In this document: piece by piece, positions 48,701 through 60,042 of the stretch
Position numbering within the stretch: the stretch's first letter is position 1
Layout of the letters: every line of letters begins with the position of its first letter
From: Allantophomopsis cytisporea
Taxonomy: Eukaryota > Ascomycota > Leotiomycetes > Phacidiales > Phacidiaceae
Reading direction: 5' to 3'
DNA length: 64,000 bases
Assembly: GCA_024752435.1 (NCBI GenBank)
Contig: CP103036.1
Span: 620,001 to 684,000, forward strand
Position numbers and translations under genes: made by a program
The notes under the pieces: generated by a model
What the model saw: the letters and a program-made list of their open reading frames with translations, nothing else
What the model was told of the DNA's origin: nothing
The model's database searches: none

Positions 48701-51700
48701 GATTGTTCCGGAGCACAGTTCATCATCGCGAGCATCGCTGCTCAATTAACCACATGCTGCATCCTGTCTGATGCTCCGATTTGACCCTGCTCCTGCTTGC
48801 GCGGAAGTAATTTTCCTTACCCGCCATCGATCATGTCGAGGTGAGGCAAGGTAAAGCAAGGTGAAGCAAGCTATTTTGCCTACCTCATTCGTCCAAAGAT
48901 GGACCCCCCACGAAGCGGCGGCGGGGACGAAAGAAGAAGAAGCAGTAGATCCAGAAATAAACAAATCAAAAAAGACCCCATCTACTCCAATACCCTCGTA
49001 CGAGGGTGATGGGGCCCTTTCCCATTCTTGAGTCAGGCAGGCTTGTTCGAATGTTGTGTATCAGCCAAATATATTCTATTTCCATGGTCACCGATGTGGA
49101 ATAGGAAAAGTCGCGTTGCACACGCGCCTTACAGTCGCATTGGAATTGTGTATCCATCCGTAAAGAAATGAATGAGTGAGAGAGGAGGAAAGTATGTAAT
49201 TTCAGCAGCTATTCTGGTTCACACCAACGCACTATTGAATAAATGTATTATATAAGGACTTCTGACATGCCCAACCAGAAGCTTCCTCTCTTCTGGATCA
49301 TCCATTCTTTCATTCATTGTCTATTACCTGATTGTTCTCCATAGCGGATTAAACCACGCAATTCTTTCCAATTACTACCTGTGTTATACGAGACGAGATA
49401 ATCCTGATGAGTTGTGACTCGGTACACACTCTCTCTGTTACCACCTACATACTCGAGGTGAAGTTGCTACGAAGTTGGCACTAAGGCTCGGGACCTGGTC
49501 CATGAACTGATGTACACAACCTTGAACATGGAGGGACATGGCTAGCAATTAATGAACATCACGAACAGGCCATCAACCTCAACATCGACCACTTCGGCAA
49601 CAATGCTCGCGCAATGCCGCCCAAGGCGCATCAGGGACGCAATGAACACAAGGTGGTCCTGACGCTTCACCCTTCCGCTCTCAAAGCACCCGCTTGTGCC
49701 GTGTACTTATCGTTCGACTCCATCCGACTCCATATTCGAGCACAAAAACTCCATTCGAGGCCCCATAGGCCGATACGTGCTACTGTAAAGCCGACCACTC
49801 AACGATTTGCATTTTCTCTTTACTGCATTTTGCTTGGATAGTTGCTGGGACCAGGTCGCTAACTTTCCCAGCTCTCGCAGCTTGTTTCCTGCCGCAATGG
49901 ACGGCTCTACGCAAGTCATGCCGGTATCTACTACAAATCCCTTCGCTTCTTCCATAAGCACTATGCTCATAACAGCAAAGACGACAACTCTGCTCGTTTC
50001 TTTCAGTGAATACATCACTGAAGCTCGAGATCCGCGCCTTTTGCCTAGTCATTGTTGTTGTGACAACAGAGGGTATCTCGACTTGTCCAACAGTAGCTAG
50101 GCTAGTCGGGTCGATATCCAGCTGGTTAATAACAATATCCCAGTTACGGTATTTCTATCATTATCACTACTGCACTTGGTCACGACATTTCTTTTTGTCA
50201 CGAAGTCCTCAACCTAGTCTCGCGAGCGAGTAATGTCGGAGTAAAGCTTACTCTTTGAAGTACCTGCCAAGACACTTTTTACTGGGCGTCAAATTTTGAA
50301 GCGCAAGCAATTCCGCACCAAGTACTAAAGACGATGGGTCACTTGCCTCTATCATGTTGTTACGATAGACTCTGACATCTCTCCAGACTGAATTGAATCT
50401 ACTCTCTAGTTTCAACCACTTTTTCATAGTGTCAATTGGCTCGGGTTAAGAAAATTGTCGAGGGAAAAAAAAAGAAACTCAAGCACTTTCTCACAGACGC
50501 TGCGATTGACGGGAACCAGGACACAGACGCGAAAATCAAAATCAGGATCGACATCAAAGATCAACTCATATGGGGAGGTGGAGGAATTGTTGGTATTTAC
50601 AGTGCATTTCAGAAACATTTCCTGAGTGCCTATTTCGATGAGAGATGAGGATGAACCACAAACCCTCCCGCGGCAAAGCTGCCGTTCTATGTACGTTGCC
50701 ATAACGGTTTCAGGGTCCTCGCGGTCTTGGTCCACAGTTCGCTACGCTTCTCACGAACTTCGCTCAACAACCATGAGTCGGTCTGATTTGCGCGTATTGC
50801 ATTGAAAAAGATTACACACAAGAAGTTCGTGCTATCAGCATAACCCCACTGCCCACATCGAATTTCCTTTTAGTGTCGCCTGCACGGGAAGGTCTGTACG
50901 AATGTCTCCATTATGGAGTGCAGTTGCTCCATACTTCCTGAATCTCGATAATCATTGTGTCTCATTTGGACTGCGACTGCAGGGACGATCCGATACGAGT
51001 CCAATGATAGGCGGCTATCTCGAAATTCAGGTCCGCAAAGTCCGCCACGAACTCCGCATGAGGGGCAAGGAAGTTCTTCTTTAAGAGAAGCAAAAGTCCC
51101 TTAGCTTTGAAGAGGAGTTGTGAAGAGAAGTAAACAATCACAATCCCACCTTGGAGTCAGAGTCAGAGAAGAACGATGTCATGATTAATGGTGATGATAC
51201 CATATTTCATTAACCTTTGTATGAATATTTCCATTCGAATCCTCCTGATCCATCACCATCTTCTTTATCCATACTTTTTTACATCATTACTCTGAACTGC
51301 TGACGGATTATGGAGCTGGCAGATATTGTAGTCATAAACTCGTACTCTTGAGTGTTGCGTGGGACTATGACTACAACGTATGTGACGCCCATAACGCCGC
51401 GGATTTGTGCTTGTGCTGTGTGTGCATTTGATCTTCGGCGCGCCAAAGACGCGGGAAAAAAAAACCAGACGATGACAGCAACAATTGCTGACCAAAGGTA
51501 CCAAAGATGCCCCAAACTACCCAACACGGATCAAGGAACAATAACGTCTCCGAAGGTATCGGGCAGGCTAGAGGTGGCTAAGGGGATCACTATGGGCCTT
51601 TTGGCATAACGTCTCATAAAGATATACTTTGCACTATTTGCACATCGTTGTTGAGCGATGAACAGAGTAATCGACTTTTGGCATCGCACGACACGATAGC

Positions 51701-52210
51701 GGCGCGGGCAACAGATTCGACTTCGTTGTCGACGGGTGGGATCGTCTTTTATCTTTTCCCCAACATTCGTTGGCTGCTGAGTGGCTTTCTGGAGATCTCA
51801 CTTGGTAGCCATACGGAGTGACAATGGTTTCATCTTCTCATATTTAAATCGCCGGAATCTCCAAAGATCCTTCATCCGTAAAGTTAGGGATTGATTGATG
51901 TCGGCATTGAAGCTCAATTCCATCAATCCTTTCTGATCTCCCACCGACGTAATGGCGGTAGATGGTACAAGCGATAAGGAATGAAGCACCAAAGGATGAG
52001 CTTTTGATACTTGCTCTAAGGTGATCTAGAATGGTGCCGCCACACCGGACGCCTCACGCCGTGAACATCAGAGTTTAAATCACACAGATATGTTGGTACG
52101 TTGCGTGCAGCTTTGTATCGCGAGTAGTGCATCCATCAGTCTACTACGTATGAATGTCAAATAAGGAAGCCGAAAGGGCATTCCTACCGTGTATATACTT
52201 ACGTCAGGAC

Positions 52211-52238
52211 CATGAGCATGAGCATGAGCATGAGCATG
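52211..52238. repeat. CATGAG hexamer tandem repeat
   Basis: Four CATGAG units and a partial fifth, about 1.1 kb upstream of the gene at 53351. Confidence 0.8.
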
Positions 52239-53350
52239 GCGCAGTCATATTTATTGAACATGGAGTTAAATGAATTGGAGAAAGATTGTGGGAGTGTGTA
52301 GAACACCGCCGCAATGCCCGTACGATTCCGTTGGTTTTACTGGTGCTCTTTGTTTTTAGAGGCGGAAAAGAAGTGCGGAGTCGGTGTTTCTCGTGCACCG
52401 CCCGCGTTAACGAAGAAGTGTTGAACATAAACGACTGGTCTTGAGTGCTCTTGAGTGCTCTTGATTGATCTCGATGGCTCTTTTTGCTCTTTTTCACGTT
52501 GATTTTCCCTGGCTCTGGCCTTCATTTCGGCCCCCATAATCCCCCCCTCTTTTCAAAGCCTTCCAAGCTCCTTTGCGGCTGAACTAAAAGCGACAGGATG
52601 GGAGGAGAGTACGCAGTACTACGTTCCAACATTCGGCTTTGCCGGAAACAAGGTCCAATTAGTTGTCAAATGCCAAATGCTAAATGCCACCAACCCTCTC
52701 CTCTAGCTGTGAGGTGTGATCTAAACCTACAAGTACATATTACTGGTGCTGGTCTTCGACTCGGTCCTTGACTTTGCTATCTTATGTACGGATTCGTGAG
52801 AGAGTGCGTGCGTGAGAGAGAGAGTGTGAAAGAGTGAAAACAAGAGCAAGAGAGAGAGTAAATCGCTCGCTCGTTCTGACTCTCGCGATAAACAAACAAT
52901 CAATCACATCCTCGTTGTCGCCCTCATCTTACTCAATTCTTACCTACCTACCGCGCTCGCTCTCTTATTCTCTCGGCCTCTTTCTCTTCCTCTCACCGAC
53001 AGATTCCCCACATCTCAGCATTCTTCACCACCCCCGAAACAGAAGACTGCCAACTCTCCTCCCTTGAAACTCTCAAATACATCCTACATTTTCATCTATC
53101 CCTTTATGAAAATATCATTACTACACTCTATACTATCCCTTTAGTGAAAGTAATGCGACTGTTGGCATAAACGGCTGCGACCGACCTTACCGTTCCGTTG
53201 CGCGTATCGGAAAGTCGGCGTTGGAACTCCAGAAGTCGTCGATCCGCACTCACCTCAGATAAGCACAGAGCCCAGACAGAGGCAGAAGAAGAAAAAAGCA
53301 GGAAACAGAAAGCACAAACCACAATACCTCAAACAATCAATCAATAAGCA

Positions 53351-54391
53351 ATGTCCTCCAATCCCTATACGACGAAGACAAAGTCGGCGAACAAAGTAAA
53401 GCCCATTCTCAAGAAATTGACTCAAAGTGAGAAGAGTTCCCTTGATTTGATGCGAGAGGATGCATACGATGCTCTAGGACTGGATTACGGGTCTGGCACC
53501 CGTTCAGCGAGCGACGTCGCCTTCAGTCGTACACATCGTAGAGCAACGAGCAATACATCCCATCTTTCAACAAATACTACCGGGAGCACTCATAGAGCGC
53601 AATTCGTACATCCCTTTGGTCAGAGACCTTATACCCCGCCTTCGCACTCCTATCAGGGATCCGCAGTTGGTAGCGAGTACTCGAGTGCTCTCCCGGAAGA
53701 CGTGGAGTCTCGACACTACAATATTAACACAACTACGCGCAGTGTCTCCAACCTCTCTTCCTATACGCCCTCTCTGAGTGCATCCTCTCAGTTCGGCCCT
53801 CCTACTCTCCGCCTCCAAACTACCTCATCGTCGTGTCGACTTACTCATGGATCCAATACGGATCTACACTCCCCACGTACAATCAATTCACTCGATTACT
53901 CTTCACCCATAGAAAGCACCATGTCCCCCACCTCTGCCATACGATCCTCCATGGATCTAGGATTCCGCAGCCGAACCCGCAGCGAACTCGAGACCTTTGA
54001 CCGCGCAGAAGCTGTGCGCCGTGCGCGTCGCGAGTTCATTGAAAAGGAGAACCTCAAGAACGAGAAGGCTGCGCGCGAGGAACTTCGAGCACAGGAGAAG
54101 AAGCGCGAGAAGGAGGAGAAGGGCCTCCGCAAGAGCATGGCTAGTGATCGTTCGAGAACCAAGAGGTCATCATCCAATCCCGTACTGGAGAAGATCGAAA
54201 CCGGCTTCGGAGAACAGGATTACAACAATCCTCCCCTGGATGAGACTGCATTCACTGGCCCACCGCAGAGACCAAAACCCCAGCGAGCCTCTACATCTAC
54301 AAAGAAGCGAACACAGAGTGCCTGGATGCGGTTCATGATGTGGTTGAGAACACGCTTTCTCAGATTGGAGAAGCGGGCCAGCAGATCATAG
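53351..54391 (+). CDS. Coiled-coil protein of unknown function (346 aa)
   Basis: A single uninterrupted frame. Residues 1-45 are basic and polar (NPYTTKTKSANKVKPILKKL). Residues 45-210 are Ser/Thr/Tyr-rich, likely disordered and phosphorylated. Residues about 215-265 form a strongly charged helix (AEAVRRARREFIEKENLKNE, REELRAQEKKREKEEKGLRK) typical of a coiled coil. The C-terminus, residues 325-346, is a basic aromatic helix (SAWMRFMMWLRTRFLRLEKR) that could bind membrane or another protein. I recognise no catalytic domain or named family; it looks like one of the serine-rich cytosolic proteins common in Pezizomycotina. Codon usage is coding-like throughout. The ATG at 53351 follows an A-rich leader and is the first in frame. 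Neighbours give no clue to its job. Confidence 0.85.
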   Translation: MSSNPYTTKTKSANKVKPILKKLTQSEKSSLDLMREDAYDALGLDYGSGTRSASDVAFSRTHRRATSNTSHLSTNTTGSTHRAQFVHPFGQRPYTPPSHSYQGSAVGSEYSSALPEDVESRHYNINTTTRSVSNLSSYTPSLSASSQFGPPTLRLQTTSSSCRLTHGSNTDLHSPRTINSLDYSSPIESTMSPTSAIRSSMDLGFRSRTRSELETFDRAEAVRRARREFIEKENLKNEKAAREELRAQEKKREKEEKGLRKSMASDRSRTKRSSSNPVLEKIETGFGEQDYNNPPLDETAFTGPPQRPKPQRASTSTKKRTQSAWMRFMMWLRTRFLRLEKRASRS

Positions 54392-55582
54392 CCCGGTGCT
54401 CACTTTTGAGCATCGTCCTGTTCCTCCCTCTCATACACCATCACTTCCTCTTCCTCATATACATAGTCGTCACATAAGACGGTACCAAACAGCACGTCAG
54501 TGCACACACACACTCGTTACAAAAGTTGCTTCTTCTTCCTGGCTTCACGAATAATCCCATTACATCAGCGAAGGCGTTCCGGTTTGTTTCTCTCACATTT
54601 GTACGGAGGGGGATTGGAGTTTATTTTCAGGATTTCGCGGATAGTCTATCGTTTTTATGGAGCCAGTAGGGTATTATAGGGACGGTACAATTTGGGCTTT
54701 GGTATGATTTGTACCAAGCTGAGCGTCTTTCACTTTCGGTTTCTGGGGGGAGCAAAGGAAGAGACAGAGAGGGAGATATAGTCGTGACGACATTCAGTCT
54801 CCAGCGCGAGAGATAGATCAAGGAAGACATCAATTCACTTTCAACACAAAAAACTTGTAACTCGAAGTGGAAGGATTTTAGAGGCCATAGGTCATGATCG
54901 AGAACGTGCACTAGTGATGATGTCAATCACAAATATCCTCCCCTCCTTTTTCCCAATTCCCCCGCAATCCTCCACGATTTGGGAAATCACCATCGTAACT
55001 CTACAACGCAGGTCTGTCACTAATCACCGTCCAGAAAACACAATTTGCACCGCAAATCTGCACCATCATTTCCGCCGTACCTGCATTCCGCACCGCCCGC
55101 GTACCTTTTCTCCTGAACATCTCGAAGCTTCGGCCTAGCCCTTCACCGCGACTTCCAGACACCAACCCCACCCTCGACTAAGGCCGGAGTCGTTCAAGCG
55201 CTGTCAAACCACCCAACACCCAAAACCCCACACCAATCTCCCCATCGAGACACTTTCCCACTCGCCTGAGCCATTGGGCGTGCGATGTGCCTTACTCCGG
55301 AATCCTACTTGCCTTCTTACCCATCCCGCGTCTTGTGAAGCGTTGTCAATGCCTGCATCATAGGAGTTTATTCCTGCACCGCGCACTCCGATTGTGCTGC
55401 GAATGCACGTGCTGTCCTTCCCCTGACGGAATGAGCGTACCTTACCTACCTACCTATCTGTGCTACCTACCCAGGTATGCATGCAACTGTGCGCATCACG
55501 TGATCCATTACTTAGTACCTCAGGTACTAAAGCATGTACTACGTCAGGTATGTACATACCTGCATAGCTACAGTTCGGGTTG

Positions 55583-55756
55583 AGGTTCAAGTTCAGGTTC
55601 AGGTTCAGGTTCAGGTTCAGATTCAGGTTCAGGTTCAGGTTCAGGTTCAGGTTCAGGTTCAGGTTCAGGTTCAGGTTCAGGTTCAGGTTCAGGTTCAGGT
55701 TCAGGTTCAGGTTCAGGTTCAGGTTCAGGTTCAGGTTCAGGTTCAGGTTCAGGTTC
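55583..55756. repeat. AGGTTC hexanucleotide tandem array, 29 units
   Basis: 174 bp of exact period 6. 27 units are AGGTTC; one is AAGTTC (55589-55594) and one AGATTC (55619-55624). Degenerate units continue to about 55790. The unit is not the TTAGGG telomere repeat. Read as protein it would give alternating Gln-Val or Arg-Phe, with no sign of a real gene. Confidence 0.95.
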
Positions 55757-56380
55757 TCCGGTTCAAAGTTCAGATTCGGGTTCCTTCACCTTGGCTCTGG
55801 GTGACTTGCCATTCCCCGGATTCCCTATCCCCCGTGCCCCCGAACCTAAACTTAAATTCTGCCGGCCTCGTCCGCTCGCCGGGTGCGTTTGTAGAGTAGT
55901 CAGGCGTCATTTGCTTGCACTTGCAATTTGTACTTGTACTGCACTGCCGGCCTTCAGTGACACTAAGATTTGATGGATTCGAGGGAATACGAAGTCGATG
56001 TTGTGGTCGATTTACATAGCCACTTCGTCCACTTGCGGGTATATAAGGTGGAGATATCCCGGCTGTGTCGATGGGGACTCCTCATGAATGATTGTGTGCG
56101 TGACTTCACCGTGTGTGCACCACTGTGGCGAGATTCAGGTGTGTGCTGCTTTCTGATGTTTAAATCCCTTCTTGGTGAGAGTTTGGCGCCATCTTCCTTT
56201 TGCGAGTGATTAGATTAGATGGAGATGGATGCGTGGCTGGTCAGTGCGATGGACTAGAGCTCTATGGTCTATGGTCTACATTGCACTGCCTGTTCTCCTT
56301 CGCTGTTCATTATCTCGAGATTTACGGAGATAGCCCCAAGCAGCTCATCAGAGGCTCACCAGAAGGCTTGGAGTAATCTA

Positions 56381-56405
56381 GAAGAAGAAGAAGAAGAAGA
56401 AGAAG
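56381..56405. repeat. GAA trinucleotide microsatellite
   Basis: About eight GAA units, about 230 bp upstream of the SPRY-domain gene. Confidence 0.85.
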
Positions 56406-56637
56406 TGGGTTTCCTGACGGTGCTTGAAGCTTTACGCTGTGCGCTTTGCCGTGCCGTTGCTTTTGAGAGCTTGAGCTCCAGTGTCGTCATACTTTGACAA
56501 CCATCACGGTTCTCGTATTGTTTGTTGACTTTGATCGCACATTGACCATGAAGAAAGCTTACAATTCTGACAACACAGTCATTTCATCAAGATATCGCAG
56601 ACCTCTTCGGTAGCTACAATCCAAAGAACACAGCACA

Positions 56638-57762
56638 ATGTGTTTCGGATCTCTCAAGGGAGACAACCCCGCGCCAAACCTCGATCAAAGCCAATCATCA
56701 AATGCTAGGCCAGTAAGCATATCAAGTAATAAAGAACCAAAATCATCCAAGATGCCTTTCAAGGGTAAATCTGCTCCATCAGGCCCTCCTCCGTCTCATG
56801 CTGGATATTCCGCGCCTGCCGATCCTCCCCCAGGTCAACGAGAAGAATACTCCGCACCCTCAGGACCACCACCACCATCCCAAAACCCCCAGCATGACTG
56901 GCAGACCGCCGTCCCAGACACCTCATTGTTGCCACCGCCACCGACCCTAGGCCACGAAGCAAGCCCCACCAACAATGCCACAGAAGACGACGCCATTCGC
57001 GGTGAAGCATTTTGCAAAGCTCACCCGCTCATCGCACCACAGCCCCTTGATAGCCGCTACCTAGCGGATCTCGACTCCGGAAGCATCAGCTTACGCGCAC
57101 CCTACGAATATACCGGCGATATCAAACCGCACGGCCACGGCACATGGAAATGCAAGACCAAGCCCAACTCCCGGGATTCCAGCCTGCTCAGCAATATCCC
57201 GCTGTACGTTGTCGATGCCCACTCGCCCTTCCACACGCGCCGCAACAAGACCATCTACTTCGAGGTGCGCATTCTCTCGTCCGCCAGCAAGACCAAGGAG
57301 GTCACGCTGGCACTCGGCTTCGTTGCGCAGCCATACCCTACCTTTCGTCTGCCGGGATGGGAACGCGCTTCCCTCGGCGTGCATGGTGACGATGGCAGGA
57401 AGTACATCAACGACAAGTGGGGCGGCAAGGACTTCACGGCGCCATTCAAGGTCGGTGAGACGCTTGGTATTGGGCTGACGTTCCGTCCGAAGGGCGGGAA
57501 TGGGGATGCGCCTCCTGAATATGTTGATGCTTCGGCTATTGCGGCTGGGAGTGCGGAGGGTGGCGTTGATGTTGATGTCTTCTTTACGAGAGATGGGGCG
57601 AGGGTCGGTGGGTGGGATCTTCATGAGGAATCAGATGCTACGGAGGACTTGAGCGTTTTTGGGCTTGAGGGCCATCATGATCTTTTTGCGGCTGTGGGGA
57701 CGTTTGAGGGGGTTGAATTTGAGGTTGTCTTTGACGCGAATACACACAAGTATCGCGGTTAG
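56638..57762 (+). CDS. SPRY-domain protein with proline-rich N-terminus (Ssh4/Ear1-like SPRY)
   Basis: A single-exon gene of 374 aa. The N-terminus, MCFGSLKG, puts a cysteine at position 2, which could be lipid-modified. Residues 40-105 are proline-rich, with three copies of a SAP-x-x-PPP unit (SAPSGPPP, SAPADPPP, SAPSGPPPP). The SPRY domain covers about residues 180-365. It shows IYFEVRILSS, VTLALGFVAQPYPTFRLPGW, ASLGVHGDDGRKYINDKWGG, FKVGETLGIGLTF, VDVFFTRDGARVGGWDL and FAAVGTFEGVEFEVVF. This arrangement is close to fungal SPRY proteins related to Ssh4/Ear1, which are adaptors for the ubiquitin ligase Rsp5 in endosomal sorting. Unlike those, no transmembrane helix is visible here, so an adaptor or scaffold role is only inferred. 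The start is the first ATG of the frame, after an A-rich leader. Confidence 0.88.
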   Translation: MCFGSLKGDNPAPNLDQSQSSNARPVSISSNKEPKSSKMPFKGKSAPSGPPPSHAGYSAPADPPPGQREEYSAPSGPPPPSQNPQHDWQTAVPDTSLLPPPPTLGHEASPTNNATEDDAIRGEAFCKAHPLIAPQPLDSRYLADLDSGSISLRAPYEYTGDIKPHGHGTWKCKTKPNSRDSSLLSNIPLYVVDAHSPFHTRRNKTIYFEVRILSSASKTKEVTLALGFVAQPYPTFRLPGWERASLGVHGDDGRKYINDKWGGKDFTAPFKVGETLGIGLTFRPKGGNGDAPPEYVDASAIAAGSAEGGVDVDVFFTRDGARVGGWDLHEESDATEDLSVFGLEGHHDLFAAVGTFEGVEFEVVFDANTHKYRG

Positions 57763-60042
57763 GTGCGGGTTTCAGTCTAGTTGTGGGCGTTGGGATAGCT
57801 CAGTAGGCGTTGTGGGTTTGGTTATGCTACGTTCATCCTGGGGTCATGGAGGACTGGTAGGGAGGATATCTGATTCAAAAAGGGCCAATTTGGCCTTTAC
57901 AAGTAATCCATTCCTATATTGAGCGATTTTGAATTTTCAGCGTTCTTTTCCAAAAGAAATACGATAAAGAAATTTGTTACGTAGCTGGTTTTAGCGATGG
58001 GATAAAACCGTAGCTATAGCAGCAAAAATATGACAGCTAGGAATTCGTACTATTAATTTATACGTATGTACTGCAACAGACTTGACTTTTTGCGTAGAAA
58101 TCCACTTGCCCGAACACAGGAGGCTTGTTGCTGCGTGGACGGCACTTGCCTAACTCCAAGCATGATATTATATGATTTCCATATTGTTAATTCTTACCTC
58201 ATTGGTCCCCCTCGACAGAAGTTCCAAGTCAAGAGTTCTCAACTTAGGATCCTCCCAGTTAGTCTACAAAGTAATGACAGCGTTGCATAATGAACACGTA
58301 CTTGAAACTACTTCTGGGGATGATAGTCTGTTTATAAGATCAGGCTAGAAATCAAAAGCGCAGAGATGGTGTGTAATGAAATGTGCTTAGATCAAAGTAA
58401 TGAGTTTGGCAGTAGGTAATACATTCTTGAACTGGACCAAGTATAAAACGCCTTGCAGTTGAGACGCTAGATACTACTCATTGACATATTTAGCAAGGAA
58501 GAGCTATGCATTCTGTCTACTATGCCTTATATCAAAGACGAGAATCGACAGTTGTTTTGTTATCGTTACGTTGTTTGTCATTATCTGTCAATATTCGTAG
58601 TTGTTGGAAGTCTGTCATCGTATATGAAAACTTTGACGATTATGAGGTCGTAATTATTTTCGCGGTATAGTTCTAAGCCTACTTTGTCTATAGAAATAAT
58701 ACATAGAGGAGGAAAAGTAAGTCCCGAGAGTTTTTAAAATTCAAAAGGTTGTAGCTATATAGAGATATAGTTTTGTCTATAATAGTACCGTGTCGATATA
58801 CTTTTTTTCAAATAAGCTACGAAACTGACATAGCTTAGACGTAAATTACCTATTACTCGACCTTAGTATATTGTTGTCGTTTGTAGCAGGGTTTTTTCTA
58901 CTTGTATATTTAATCTCTCTCTGCAATAGACATACTTTATAGATATTAATAACGTAGTTTTGTAGGCATACTGCCTTAGGAACTACCTATGCTGTTTATT
59001 GTAGATTGTTGTCGGGTTAAGCAGAGTCTATAAGAAACCTTATAGAGCAAGTTATGTTAGTATATACTCAAATAGGAATGGAACCGTATTTACATAAGGA
59101 GCGTCAAAGTATACAAGATAAGCCATCATATTATTCCAAGATTTCCTATAACAAATTACTTAAACTTTCAATAAAATAGATTATAGCACAAAACACCTGC
59201 ACTCCTCTACTATAATCTAGTACCGCATAATGTAAGATAAGTTAAATATCTAGAACTTTGAGTTATTCTATACCCTTGTCTAGATTAAAGTTATATAGTT
59301 AACAATAATCGCATAATTATAGAGAGCTACATATTGTCAAGAGCATCAAAATTGTTTGGACTCATGCAATGATTAAGATAAACGCAGCCTTTGAAAGTTA
59401 TCCATTTACGGCTATAAAATTATCCAAAAAAAAAAAAAAAAATTTACTTTTTTATTTTTATGGAATTGTTTGGTTTTGAAAAAACATACACATCTCGGAA
59501 TTCAACGAATTATACGCTAATCATTTTTACCAGAGCACACGTCTGTAGATATAGCGTCATTGAACCCCAGACAGATCTTGAAGGGCACATGTTGAGAGCT
59601 ATGTTTTTGCAAATCCATATAGTCAGAAAAGCCTGCATTTCAAGTGATTTCACCATGAACGTATCAGCTAGTTACAACAAAACATGCCACCTCAGAAAAG
59701 CAACAGCTAATGTTTTCTGCCAATGTGTATGCGGATACGAGTTTGATCAATTGAGCGAACACCTACATTATCTAAGCTCTTTGGCAAAAGGCCCTTAGGG
59801 AATTCAAGAGTTCAATGAGATTGGTCCCGAAAATTCTAAAAAAAGCATTCCGAATCTCACATTTTATCCGGACTAAATGTACATGATACAAAAGAAAAGG
59901 TGCCCAAAGGCTGCGAGCTGTATCTCAAATCATACAATCTATGAACATTTTGAATGAAAGAGCCTACTACCCCGCGCAATCGGCCCTATTCCTTCTAAAC
60001 ACCCCCTCTACAAAATCAACCCCTTGACAGAAATTCAACAGT
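57763..60042. other. Intergenic region containing an AT-rich island
   Basis: The 3' flank of the SPRY gene passes into an AT-rich, TA-dinucleotide-rich stretch (about 58.5-59.45 kb; two sampled 60-base lines are 30 percent GC). A 17-A tract closes it at 59426-59442. After that, up to 60042, lies the 3' flank of the mitochondrial peptidase gene. No intact gene is seen. The island may be the remains of a repeat-induced point-mutated mobile element. Confidence 0.5.
59426..59442. repeat. 17-A homopolymer tract
   Basis: Seventeen consecutive A bases at the right end of the AT-rich island; could be the tail of a degraded retroelement. Confidence 0.85.

Larger units (their letters stand above)
42152..53350. 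other. 11.2-kb region without convincing genes, rich in microsatellites
   Basis: The first part is the leader and promoter of the GT2 gene, including a T-run near 42890-42930. The rest holds many simple repeats, two TACGGAGTA words, and short frames of low complexity. Near 49.8-50.65 kb some + strand frames look weakly protein-like (for instance 50436-50648, EGKKKKLKHFLTDAAIDG), but they do not form a gene. The last 450 bp, CT-rich (52910-53010), look like the promoter and leader of the gene at 53351. Non-coding transcripts or decayed genes could be hidden here. Confidence 0.45.
54392..56637. other. Intergenic with hexamer array
   Basis: These 2.2 kb hold the 3' flank of the coiled-coil gene, TACCTACC-type words (55440-55475), the AGGTTC array (55583-55756), a GAA run (56381-56405) and the promoter of the SPRY gene. 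The frames across the array are repeat artefacts. No other gene is seen. Confidence 0.55.

Noticed and set aside
49614..50735. Cluster of weakly protein-like frames on both strands
   Set aside because: No recognisable domain, several frames needed, no consistent introns; possibly decayed but not supportable.
55534..55899. Frames encoding alternating Gln-Val or Arg-Phe
   Set aside because: Direct translation of the AGGTTC tandem array; open only because the hexamer has no stop codons.
57091..57624. 177-codon - strand frame
   Set aside because: Antisense shadow of the SPRY domain.
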